From positions 1-6,962 of the forward strand of contig JAPLJL010000447.1 in assembly GCA_026388615.1 (NCBI GenBank): a stretch of 6,962 nucleotides of DNA, read 5' to 3'. The notes under the pieces were generated by a model that saw only the letters and a list, made by a program, of their open reading frames with translations, was not told the origin of the DNA and did no database searches. This stretch comes from Pseudomonadota bacterium. Lineage in GTDB: Bacteria > Desulfobacterota > JAPLJL01. Each line of letters opens with the position of its first letter. Position 1 is the first letter of the stretch. Positions 1 through 5,931 of the stretch are shown here, in pieces. A program made the position numbers and the translations under genes.

Positions 1-11
1 AGGGTATTAAG

Positions 12-575
12 ATGGAAATGAAAATGGAATTTAACGGGATTGAATACGAGGTTTCCTACCGCCGGGTCAGATATGCCCGGGTAGAGCTTAAGACCGGAAA
101 GCTTTTTCTGGTTCTGCCCCCCGGGAACGATCCCCGGGCCCTCCTGGAAAAACATAAAAACTGGATCTCCAAGAAAAAAAGATTCTTTGAAGAGTGCAGG
201 AGTGATTCCGCCGGCAAGCAGATTTCCAATCGGACCGAAGCGGAGTTCAAGGAGCTTGTCTCAACCCTCGTTTGCCGGTATGCCCGGGAATTGGGGGTAA
301 CGGTGGGTAAGGTTTCCTTCCGGAAGATGAAAACCAAATGGGGAGCCTGCTTTCCGGCGAAAAGGAATATCACTTTTAATTCCACGGTCAGGTATCTTCC
401 CGACCGTCTCCTGGAATATATCGTCTTCCATGAGGTCGCCCATCTTTGGGAGAGAAATCACAACCGGAAATTCTGGAATTTAATCGCGGAAAAGTTTGAT
501 GACTACCAGGGATTTAAAAAGGAACTTGCTTCATATCTGTTTAAGATCCGGGAGCAAGGCGCAGGGAGTAAATAG
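12..575 (+). CDS. YgjP-like (DUF45) zinc-dependent metallopeptidase
   Basis: This 187-residue protein matches the YgjP/DUF45 family of small, cytoplasmic, SprT-like zinc metalloproteins. The zinc site is visible as HEVAH at residues 140-144, with a third histidine at 150 (HExxH-x5-H) followed by FW. E141 would be the catalytic glutamate. Upstream, residues 104-113 carry the family's R-x-MKTKWGAC block, and the strand pattern in residues 5-37 fits the N-terminal half. The protein is complete but somewhat shorter than the roughly 220-240 residues common in the family. The start at 12 is preceded by AGGG at 1-4, a plausible ribosome binding site. Methionines at residues 3 and 5 are alternative starts. 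No signal peptide or membrane segment is seen. The in vivo substrate of this family is poorly known; a protease role is inferred from the motif. Nothing upstream is visible, so operon membership is unknown. Confidence 0.9.
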   Translation: MEMKMEFNGIEYEVSYRRVRYARVELKTGKLFLVLPPGNDPRALLEKHKNWISKKKRFFEECRSDSAGKQISNRTEAEFKELVSTLVCRYARELGVTVGKVSFRKMKTKWGACFPAKRNITFNSTVRYLPDRLLEYIVFHEVAHLWERNHNRKFWNLIAEKFDDYQGFKKELASYLFKIREQGAGSK

Positions 576-588
576 CAACCCCGACTTC

Positions 589-691
589 GCCCGGCTTAAG
601 CGGGGCAGGGTGCCCCGCCTGGTAAAGGGCTTCCGACTACGCCAAGGCTACGTCGGACAGGCCTCTGGGCTCGCAGAGCTCGAGCGCAGAG
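589..691. repeat. Intergenic element of three consecutive hairpins (REP-like)
   Basis: Directly after the metallopeptidase gene there are three adjacent dyads. The first is 600-618, an 8-bp perfect stem GCGGGGCA/TGCCCCGC with a GGG loop. The second is 632-657, TCCGAC/GTCGGA arms with a smaller GCC/GGC dyad inside. The third is 663-691, CTCTG and GCTCG pairing with CGAGC and CAGAG across a single G-G mismatch. Bases 589-594 can alternatively pair with 601-606, competing with the first stem. No T-run follows the stems, so this looks like a REP-type extragenic palindromic element rather than an ordinary intrinsic terminator. A reading frame through it (496-735) encodes only low-complexity repeat peptide and is not a gene. 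Confidence 0.55.
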
Positions 692-705
692 AACAAATGA
701 GTCAA

Positions 706-736
706 TTGTATCTATTGGGTCCATTGCGCTTATAAT
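706..736 (+). promoter_or_regulatory. Possible sigma-70 promoter upstream of the YchF-like gene
   Basis: A perfect TATAAT lies at 731-736. The best -35-like hexamer is TTGTAT at 706-711, but the spacer is 19 bases, longer than ideal, and there is no TG extension. It sits about 155 bases upstream of the YchF-like start, before the heptamer array, so the array would lie in the 5' leader. An AT-rich gap could give such a match by chance. Confidence 0.25.
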
Positions 737-763
737 GTCCATAGTGTTCAGACTATTTGCAAA

Positions 764-812
764 GGTCATGGGTCATGGGTCATAGGTCAAAGCTTAAAGG
801 TGAAAGGTTAAG
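764..812. repeat. Heptamer tandem array, seven units (GGTCATG type)
   Basis: Seven consecutive 7-base units begin at 764, 771, 778, 785, 792, 799 and 806. The first two are identical (GGTCATG). Later units drift to GGTCATA, GGTCAAA, GCTTAAA, GGTGAAA and GGTTAAG while keeping the G-x-T-x-A core. The phase is held exactly over 49 bases with no indels. The period is not a multiple of three, which fits non-coding DNA. Confidence 0.8.
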
Positions 813-892
813 AAACAGCCACAGATAATAAGAGGTTGTTGAATAGTTAATATCCGCGAATGTTTTAATCCATCCCTTAACCCGGAAAAAAC

Positions 893-1918
893 ATGAAAGT
901 ACACATTTTGGGCCTGCCCCAGGCCGGCCAGCAGGAGTTTTTCAGTCTTTTAACCGGCGTCAAGCTCGACCTGATCCGCCTGAAACCCCTGGAGATACAT
1001 CCGGGGGTGTGCGAGGTAAAAGACCCGCGCATCCAGAAGCTCTCGGAAATGTACCGGCCGAAAAAAACGACCTTTGCCCGGATCGAATATTTTCTGCTGC
1101 CGGACTTTGCCTCCGTGGGGCCGGCGAAAGCCCTGATCTTCAGCGAATTGAGAAAAACCGACGAGATCTGCTGGGTGTCACGGTCGGAAAACGCCCAGGC
1201 CGAGATCGCGGATTTCGTCTCGGAAATGATCATCAACGACCTGGCCGTCACGGAAAAACGGATTGAAACCCTCGAACATGAACAACGCCGGAAATTCCTG
1301 GAAGCGAAAGAAAAAGAAAAAGCCCTGATGAATTCATGTAAAAAAGAACTGGAAAACGAAACCCCTCTCCGGCAAATCACCTTCAACCCGGAGGATCTGA
1401 AAACCATCCGCGGTCTTAACTTCCTGACCCTGAAACCCTGGGTTTTCGTGATCAACGCGCCGGAAGACCGGCTGGCGGATGATTCTTTCTCCCGGCAAAT
1501 CAGCGAAAAATATGGTTATCCGTGCCTCCAGGTCTGTGCCGGCCTGGAAGAGGAGATCAGCCGATTGGGCGAATCCGAACGGAAGGAATTCATGAAAGAG
1601 ATGGGCATATCCGAACCGGCATTGCACCAGATGACCCGGCTGGTCTTCGACGGCCTGGGCCTGATCTCCTTCTTCACCGTGGGACAGGATGAAGTGCGCG
1701 CCTGGCCGATCCGGAAAAACTCCCACGCCCCCGAAGCGGGGGGAGCCGTCCATTCGGATATCGAAAAAGGCTTTATCCGGGCGGAGCTGATCAAGTACAA
1801 CGATTTGATTACGCTCGGAACGGAAGCCAAGGTCAAGGAAGCGGGCAAATTTTCCCTGAAAGGCCGGGATTATCTGGTGGAAGATGGGGACGTGTTGAAC
1901 TTCAGGTTCAGCACGTAA
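893..1918 (+). CDS. YchF/DUF933-like protein with degenerate GTPase domain
   Basis: This 341-residue protein is related to YchF (OLA1-type) ATPases/GTPases, which are normally about 363 residues. The C-terminal TGS-like domain, about residues 256-341, is strongly conserved: FFTVGQDEVRAWPIRK, EKGFIRAELI and DGDVLNFRF are YchF hallmarks. Residues 100-160 are a charged helical or coiled-coil segment, as in YchF. The N terminus begins MKVHILGLPQAG, which aligns with the YchF P-loop GLPNVGKST, but the GK[ST] triplet is GQQ at residues 12-14. The switch II DxAG block is not recognisable near residues 68-80. An NxxE-like G4 motif remains (NAPE, 188-191). Nucleotide binding is therefore probably lost or altered; this is inference. 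YchF proteins associate with ribosomes, and the retained TGS domain would fit a ribosome or RNA partner. The start at 893 follows a weak GGA at 884-886. It is unlikely to be the organism's housekeeping YchF. Confidence 0.85.
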   Translation: MKVHILGLPQAGQQEFFSLLTGVKLDLIRLKPLEIHPGVCEVKDPRIQKLSEMYRPKKTTFARIEYFLLPDFASVGPAKALIFSELRKTDEICWVSRSENAQAEIADFVSEMIINDLAVTEKRIETLEHEQRRKFLEAKEKEKALMNSCKKELENETPLRQITFNPEDLKTIRGLNFLTLKPWVFVINAPEDRLADDSFSRQISEKYGYPCLQVCAGLEEEISRLGESERKEFMKEMGISEPALHQMTRLVFDGLGLISFFTVGQDEVRAWPIRKNSHAPEAGGAVHSDIEKGFIRAELIKYNDLITLGTEAKVKEAGKFSLKGRDYLVEDGDVLNFRFST

Positions 1919-1923
1919 AACAA

Positions 1924-1982
1924 GGTCATGGGTGATGGGTTATAGGTTATGGGTAAAAACCCAACACCTATCACCTAAAACC
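1924..1982. repeat. Facing heptamer arrays (GGTTATG type, then ACCTATC type)
   Basis: Starting 6 bases after the YchF-like stop codon, five 7-base units begin at 1924, 1931, 1938, 1945 and 1952 (GGTCATG drifting to GGTTATA). Three units in the complementary orientation follow at 1959, 1966 and 1973 (ACCCAAC, ACCTATC, ACCTAAA). The two halves can fold on each other: GGGT at 1951-1954 with ACCC at 1959-1962, and ATAGGT at 1942-1947 with ACCTAT at 1966-1971. The leading word GGTCATG is the same as in the 764-812 array. Confidence 0.75.
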
Positions 1983-1993
1983 AGATAAACTCG

Positions 1994-2014
1994 AGAACCC
2001 ACCTCCGGGGTTCT
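1994..2014. terminator. Candidate hairpin terminator between convergent genes
   Basis: AGAACCC at 1994-2000 and GGGTTCT at 2008-2014 form a perfect 7-bp stem with a 7-base loop. It lies between the convergent YchF-like gene and the dehydrogenase gene, where a bidirectional terminator is expected. Neither side has a clean T-run. On the minus strand the following bases are only moderately T-rich (GTTTATCTGGTTTT), so termination activity is uncertain. Confidence 0.35.
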
Positions 2015-2053
2015 GAAAATCAAACAATCCCAATTAACGAACTGTTTTGGCGG

Positions 2054-2081
2054 CGGTCGGCCGTCAGCGGTCCGCGGTCGT
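2054..2081. repeat. GC-rich heptamer array (CGGTCGG type) downstream of SDR gene
   Basis: Four 7-base units begin at 2054, 2061, 2068 and 2075 (CGGTCGG, CCGTCAG, CGGTCCG, CGGTCGT). The array ends 8 bases beyond the dehydrogenase stop codon. Bases 2051-2065 are the exact reverse complement of 2967-2981 on the other side of the dehydrogenase gene. Confidence 0.7.
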
Positions 2082-2089
2082 CTTTGTGA

Positions 2090-2938
2090 TTAAACCATTC
2101 CCCAGCGGGCGAGGCGAAGCGCCATCGGCATGAGCCAGCCCCTCCGGCTGAAGAAGGCGAGCGTTCCATAGAAAATGGACGGGGAGAGCCGCTTGAGCAT
2201 CCAGGAAACCTTTCCGGAAAGCATCGGGATCACGTAGAACTTCCCCTTTTCCACCGCCCGGATGATCCTCCGCGCGACCTCCTCCGAAGTGATCCGGGAA
2301 AACTGAAAAGCCGCGTTGGCGAACTCGGTCTCGACTTCCTCCGTGTGCTGCATGTTCTTGACCAGGTTGGTGTTGAAGAACATCGGGCAGGCCACCGTGA
2401 TCCCTATATTGAAGGGCGCCACCTCCGGCTTCAAGGTCTCGGAGAGGGAAATCACCGCGGCCTTGGTCGCGTTGTAGGGGCCCATGTTGGTCATCGAAAA
2501 AAGCCCGGCCGCAGAGGCGATGTTCAGGATGTGCCCCCCGCCCTGCCGCTTCATCCGGGGGATGAATTCGTGGCACCCGTAAAGCATGCCCCAGAAATTG
2601 ATGCCCATGATTTTTTCCCAGTTCGCGAGCGGGATCTCCCCGACCAGTCCGGAAATGGCGATCCCGGCGTTGTTCACTAAAAGGTCCACGCCTTTCCATT
2701 GAGAAAAGAAATGGTCAGCCATCGCCTTTACGGATTCGGGCCGCCTGACATCGACAATCAAAATCTCTCCGGACCCCCCGGCGCGCTCCACCAGCTCCAG
2801 GGTCTCCCGGGAACCGACTTCGTTGATATCCGCGATGCCGATTTTACAACCCTTCCGGGCCAGGACCAGGGCCAGAGCCCGCCCGAGGCCCGAGGCCGCA
2901 CCGGTGACCACCGCTCTTTTGCCGTCAAGATTGCTCAT
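2090..2938 (-). CDS. Short-chain dehydrogenase/reductase (SDR) family protein
   Basis: This 282-residue classical SDR is expected to be a cytoplasmic NAD(P)-dependent oxidoreductase acting on a hydroxyl/keto substrate. The Rossmann cofactor motif TGAASGLG is at residues 12-19. D37 at the end of the second strand favours NAD(H) over NADP(H). NNAG is at 89-92. The catalytic tetrad is complete: N114, S142, Y155 and K159 (YNATK). The length is about 30 residues more than the 250-residue classical core. The extra C-terminal part (about 220-282) is rich in aromatic and basic residues (WMLKRLSP, FFSRRGW), suggesting a lipophilic substrate or peripheral membrane contact; this is inference. The start is well supported by AAGGAG five bases upstream. 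The gene is on the same strand as the flavin/iron-sulfur genes but separated from them by a 158-base repeat-containing gap. The substrate cannot be assigned. Confidence 0.93.
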   Translation of the reverse strand: MSNLDGKRAVVTGAASGLGRALALVLARKGCKIGIADINEVGSRETLELVERAGGSGEILIVDVRRPESVKAMADHFFSQWKGVDLLVNNAGIAISGLVGEIPLANWEKIMGINFWGMLYGCHEFIPRMKRQGGGHILNIASAAGLFSMTNMGPYNATKAAVISLSETLKPEVAPFNIGITVACPMFFNTNLVKNMQHTEEVETEFANAAFQFSRITSEEVARRIIRAVEKGKFYVIPMLSGKVSWMLKRLSPSIFYGTLAFFSRRGWLMPMALRLARWGMV

Positions 2939-2943
2939 GGGAA

Positions 2944-2949
2944 CTCCTT
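2944..2949 (-). promoter_or_regulatory. Strong Shine-Dalgarno site of the SDR gene
   Basis: The minus strand reads AAGGAG here, five bases before the ATG at 2938. This is the best ribosome binding site in the window and fixes the SDR start. It contrasts with the weak or absent sites of the genes upstream on the same strand. Confidence 0.8.
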
Positions 2950-2959
2950 GTTAATGATC

Positions 2960-2987
2960 GACCACCGACGGCCGACCGCCGACCGCG
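2960..2987. repeat. GC-rich heptamer array (GACCGCC type) upstream of SDR gene
   Basis: Four 7-base units begin at 2960, 2967, 2974 and 2981 (GACCACC, GACGGCC, GACCGCC, GACCGCG). They lie about 20 bases upstream of the SDR start, just behind its ribosome binding site. The words are the reverse complement of the CGGTCGG-type array beyond the stop codon, so the two arrays bracket the gene in inverted orientation. Confidence 0.7.
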
Positions 2988-3048
2988 GTCCAAGTAGGCA
3001 GTAAGCACCAAAACCCGGAGACAGGAAACAGGGAATAAACAAATTTAT

Positions 3049-3076
3049 TAACCCTATGCCCTATGCTCTATGCTCC
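3049..3076. repeat. Short heptamer array (ATGCYCT type)
   Basis: Four 7-base units begin at 3049, 3056, 3063 and 3070 (TAACCCT, ATGCCCT, ATGCTCT, ATGCTCC). The array runs directly into the palindrome at 3074-3094 next to the stop codon of the iron-sulfur gene. Confidence 0.55.
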
Positions 3077-3094
3077 TCACGTATTACGTGAGGA
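3074..3094 (-). terminator. Palindrome just after the iron-sulfur gene; possible terminator
   Basis: TCCTCACG and CGTGAGGA form a perfect 8-bp stem around TATTA; as a dyad the arms extend to 10 bases around one central base. It begins 2 bases after the stop codon of the iron-sulfur protein on the minus strand. There is no T-run after it, so it may be a weak terminator, an mRNA 3'-end stabiliser or a protein-binding dyad. Confidence 0.35.
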
Positions 3095-3096
3095 AA

Positions 3097-4377
3097 TCAA
3101 AGCAGTTCCGAAACCAGGCGAGCCAGGTCGTAAAGCTCCAGGTTATGCCCGCCGAACGTGTTAGCATCGGCGAAGTTCTGCTCGCAGAACGGGCAGGCGG
3201 TCACCAGGCCGGTGGCTCCGATGTCCTTGACCTCCTGCAGACGCTCCCCCGCCGTCCAAACCGCGAAGTCGGGAAAGGCGCTCTTCACCCCTCCCCCCGA
3301 ACCGCAGCACCAGGAGTACTCCCGCCGGCGCTCGAGCTCACGGAACTCCAGCCCCGGAATCGCCCGCAGGACCTCCCGGGGCGCGTCGTAGACTCCGCAG
3401 TATCTCCCGATGTGGCAGGGATCGTGGTAGGTTACCACCTGTGGCAATTCCTTCCGGAAGTTGATCCGCTTTTCCCGCAACAGCTGGGCCAGGTACTCGG
3501 TGATATGCAACACCGGGGCTTCGAGATGCTCCGCGTACTCATGTTTTAAAGTGCTGTAGCATCCGGCGCAGGCGGTCACGATGACCTTGGCCCCCAGGGA
3601 ATTGAACTTCTCGAGGTTGGGGGCCAGGTTTTTCTCGAATCCCGCCCGATCCCCGACCCGAAGCATGGTGCTCCCGCAGCAGCGCTCGGACTTGCCCAGG
3701 ATCCCGAAATCCACCCCCGCCCGGGAGAGGATGGCGGCGGTCGCCTGGGCCACCGGCTGGAAATTCGGGTCGTAGGCGCCGGTGCAGCCGACGTAATAAA
3801 GAACCTCGGCCTTTTCCTGGTTGAGATCCTTGACCTTCAGCGCCCTGGCCCACTTGTCCCGGCCGGTGCGCGGCCGCATCCAGGGGTTGTCGTAATTCTG
3901 GATGGACTTGATCAGGACGTTATGCCCGGGAAGGGGGCCGTAGCCCTTCTGGACCAGCCACTCCCGGAGGGCGGTGAAGGCGTTCAGGGGCTCGTTGTTC
4001 TTGATCGGGTTACAGTTGACCTGGCAGTGGCCGCAGGCGGTGCAGGTATAGATCACCTTCAGGAGGCGCTCGGTGATCTCCAGCTCGGGGGGATCGGCGG
4101 TCAGGGCCCGGATGATCTCCTGACGCCCGGAGGCGAAATAGGATTCGTATTTGAAGCGGGTCCCAGCCGGGCAGCTGTCGGAATATCTCTGGGTCTGGAC
4201 CTTCTCGGGGTTCACCCCCCGGCACATCCCGCAGCGGACGCACTTCCAGGACTGTTCCTTATAGGCCTCGAGGGGCTTGATCCCCTGGGCCAGGGGCGCT
4301 TCGAATATTATTTCGGCTTGGGGTTTGTGGGCGGATTTATTCATGTCATTGCTACCGATGGATAAGCCTTCGCTCAC
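3097..4377 (-). CDS. (Fe-S)-binding protein with two CCG domains, GlcF/HdrD-like
   Basis: This 426-residue protein is predicted to carry electrons from a partner dehydrogenase. It has two ferredoxin-type [4Fe-4S] sites: C46, C49, C52 and C69 (CVRCGMC...CP), and C112, C115, C118 and C122 (CTACGHCQVNC). Two full CCG cysteine-rich domains follow: C198, C233-C234-G, C270/C273, and C321, C357-C358-G, C395/C398. This layout and length are those of the glycolate oxidase iron-sulfur subunit GlcF and of HdrD/GlpC/LutA-type proteins. No membrane helix is evident. The start shown is a GTG at 4377 with no clear ribosome site. The ATG at residue 12 (4344) has a weak GGTAG about 8 bases upstream and may be the true start. 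Two FAD-linked oxidase-type genes precede it on the same strand, matching a glcDEF arrangement, although an 89-base repeat element sits between it and the nearer one. A heterodisulfide-reductase-like role is the main alternative. Confidence 0.92.
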   Translation of the reverse strand: MSEGLSIGSNDMNKSAHKPQAEIIFEAPLAQGIKPLEAYKEQSWKCVRCGMCRGVNPEKVQTQRYSDSCPAGTRFKYESYFASGRQEIIRALTADPPELEITERLLKVIYTCTACGHCQVNCNPIKNNEPLNAFTALREWLVQKGYGPLPGHNVLIKSIQNYDNPWMRPRTGRDKWARALKVKDLNQEKAEVLYYVGCTGAYDPNFQPVAQATAAILSRAGVDFGILGKSERCCGSTMLRVGDRAGFEKNLAPNLEKFNSLGAKVIVTACAGCYSTLKHEYAEHLEAPVLHITEYLAQLLREKRINFRKELPQVVTYHDPCHIGRYCGVYDAPREVLRAIPGLEFRELERRREYSWCCGSGGGVKSAFPDFAVWTAGERLQEVKDIGATGLVTACPFCEQNFADANTFGGHNLELYDLARLVSELL

Positions 4378-4419
4378 CCAAACAAGTGATTTTCAATAAA
4401 TTAAATTCATCCACTTTTT

Positions 4420-4508
4420 GTCATTGCGAGTCCCGCCTCTGGCGGGACGCGGCAATCTCTCTTCCAACGGCCTGCTATTTTAGATTGCTTCGCTGCGCTC
4501 GCAATGAC
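4420..4508. repeat. 89-base palindromic element with 11-base terminal inverted repeats
   Basis: GTCATTGCGAG at 4420-4430 is matched by its exact reverse complement at 4498-4508. Inside, GCAATCT at 4452-4458 pairs with AGATTGC at 4482-4488. The element is thus two head-to-head copies of a unit GTCATTGCGAG-spacer-GCAATCT. The left spacer is 21 bases and contains a perfect hairpin (TCCCGCC, TCT loop, GGCGGGA, 4431-4447); the right spacer is 9 bases. Repeats starting GTCATTGCGAG are, from general knowledge, widespread dispersed intergenic repeats in diverse bacteria. It lies between the two coding regions and carries no gene. Confidence 0.75.
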
Positions 4509-4572
4509 ATTTGAGGGATTTTGTCCGCAAAGACCGCCTTTTGAATTCTTTGGCAACAGTTTCATAAAATTT

Positions 4573-5844
4573 TTATTTAAACTCCATGAATTCCTGGGGG
4601 TTGAGTGTGTTCTGGGGGTCCATCAGGCACTTGATCCGGAGGAGCTGGCGGTAGTAAGTATCATCCTTTTTATACATAAGCTGGCTCAGGTGGTACGGCA
4701 GCATGTCGAAAAAGGCCCCGGCCGGGTAAACCAGGTCCAGGATTCCCCTCTGGATCTCCCGGTACTCCGCCTCCCTGCCTTCCCAGTCCGGGCAGAGATA
4801 GAGTTCCCGGCCCATTGCGACTGAAACCGCCAGAAGCTGGGACCGGCTGATTCCCTTTCCCCCGAGAAATCCCTTGATTTTGTTCCAGAGATCCTCGGCC
4901 CGGTCAAAAGAACAGAAAAAAGGCAGGGTATTCTTTTCCCGGCGGAGCTGGACCCGGTCAGCACCCTCGGGCGGGTCGGGGGCCTGCTCCAGGTTACCAC
5001 CCTGTTTCCGGGCGATCCGGTCGATCTCCCGGCCGTTGAAATCGCTGAGTTCCGTGAAGGCCTCGACCGCAGCGGTGAGCGTGACCCCGGCGGACCGGCC
5101 TTCGCCTTTTTCCGCCAGATACCCTTCCTGGCAGTAACCGCGGCGGGAGATCTCCTTAAGCGCAGCCAGGGCGGACGTCATCCCGGAAAAATTGAAGTGC
5201 AGGAACTTTTTCTTTCCCCAGCGGGGATAAATCAGAATTTTGCCCGACACGACGATTCCGTAGGTGTCCCGGGAGCCGAGATACCACTGGGAAAGGTATG
5301 GCCCCCCCTCCCCGGTCCAGGGAACCGTCTTTAACGAAAGCGCGTGCGCCCCCGTCCGCTGCACCCGGCCGTCCGCGAGGACCACCTCCAGGGGACCGAG
5401 CTTGGCTTCGGGAAACTTGCTCGCGTCCCAGGCCGGCTCCCGGATCAGGTAGGTGGTGATAAATTCTGGCGAGAGGGAACCGATCGGATAGGGCGGGCGG
5501 AAGCCCTGGGGGTCCAGGGCCGAGATCAGGCCCGGGAAAGCCACTCCCCTTTCCACCTCCACGAAGAGGTTCCGGCCGTCCACCATCCGGACCGCGCTGA
5601 GTTTCTGAAAGTCCATGATCACCCCGGGGATCTCCGCCACTTCCCGGGGAAAACGGTAGCCGGAACCGGTGAAAACCTTGAACTTATTCTCGGCCGCGAG
5701 CTGGACCATCCGGATCACCTCGGCCACCGACCGGGGAGCCCGGCCGATCAGCTTGAGCTCGCCCGGGGGCTCGAGGAAATAGGAGGCCAGCCGCTCGCTG
5801 CTGACGGCCGCAAATTCGGAGAAGATGTTGTCTACCTGACCCAT
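4573..5844 (-). CDS. FAD-linked oxidase-like protein (GlcD/GlcE type)
   Basis: This 423-residue protein has the architecture of the PCMH-type (VAO) FAD-binding oxidoreductases. Residues 34-120 form the first FAD-binding part: RAPRSVAEVI, then FTGSGYRF at 58-65 in place of the usual GGGT loop, then VIMDFQKLSAV and VEVERGV. Residues 152-165 (LEVVLADGRVQRTG) and 189-208 (LGSRDTYGIVVSGKI) correspond to the second half, equivalent to the family's GS-GTLGI block. The C terminus ends LMDPQNTLNPQ (407-417), the typical LDPxxxLNPG signature. The poorer glycine loops suggest a GlcE-like, partly degenerate flavin subunit. Together with the neighbouring flavoprotein and iron-sulfur genes it may form a GlcDEF-like complex. 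The ATG at 5844 has no Shine-Dalgarno sequence: the bases upstream are AT-rich and merge into a heptamer array. The substrate is unknown. Confidence 0.85.
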   Translation of the reverse strand: MGQVDNIFSEFAAVSSERLASYFLEPPGELKLIGRAPRSVAEVIRMVQLAAENKFKVFTGSGYRFPREVAEIPGVIMDFQKLSAVRMVDGRNLFVEVERGVAFPGLISALDPQGFRPPYPIGSLSPEFITTYLIREPAWDASKFPEAKLGPLEVVLADGRVQRTGAHALSLKTVPWTGEGGPYLSQWYLGSRDTYGIVVSGKILIYPRWGKKKFLHFNFSGMTSALAALKEISRRGYCQEGYLAEKGEGRSAGVTLTAAVEAFTELSDFNGREIDRIARKQGGNLEQAPDPPEGADRVQLRREKNTLPFFCSFDRAEDLWNKIKGFLGGKGISRSQLLAVSVAMGRELYLCPDWEGREAEYREIQRGILDLVYPAGAFFDMLPYHLSQLMYKKDDTYYRQLLRIKCLMDPQNTLNPQEFMEFK

Positions 5845-5852
5845 ATTATTAA

Positions 5853-5890
5853 AATGTCTAATGTCTAATTTCTAATTCCTAATTTCTAAT
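5853..5890. repeat. AT-rich heptamer array (AATGTCT type), left arm
   Basis: Five full 7-base units begin at 5853, 5860, 5867, 5874 and 5881 (AATGTCT twice, then AATTTCT, AATTCCT, AATTTCT), followed by AAT and an isolated AATGTCC at 5899-5905. The array ends 8 bases upstream of the start codon of the FAD-linked oxidase-like gene, so it forms that gene's immediate leader. It pairs with the array at 5951-5981. Confidence 0.8.
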
Positions 5891-5931
5891 CAATTCCCAA
5901 TGTCCAAACACCTAATTATTATCATTCTGTC

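Noticed and set aside
496..735. Plus-strand 79-codon reading frame overlapping the end of the metallopeptidase gene
   Set aside because: It overlaps the real gene and then runs through the three-hairpin repeat; its peptide is repeat-derived and has no family features.
764..812. Possible CRISPR array
   Set aside because: The unit is 7 bases with no spacers, far from CRISPR repeat/spacer lengths, and there are no cas genes in the window.
1334..1753. Minus-strand 139-codon frame opposite the YchF-like gene
   Set aside because: Antisense to a well-supported coding region; no recognisable motif.
2064..2699. Minus-strand 211-codon frame overlapping the dehydrogenase gene
   Set aside because: It lies in another frame of a GC-rich gene with complete SDR motifs; the peptide is rich in G, R, H and P, typical of a shadow frame.
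3922..4365. Plus-strand 147-codon frame opposite the iron-sulfur gene
   Set aside because: Antisense shadow of a gene whose cysteine motifs are all in place; the peptide is low in complexity (G, L, A) without a domain or ribosome site.
4420..4508. Possible insertion sequence or tRNA gene
   Set aside because: Only 89 bases with no coding capacity and no cloverleaf or T-loop signature; a palindromic dispersed repeat explains it better.
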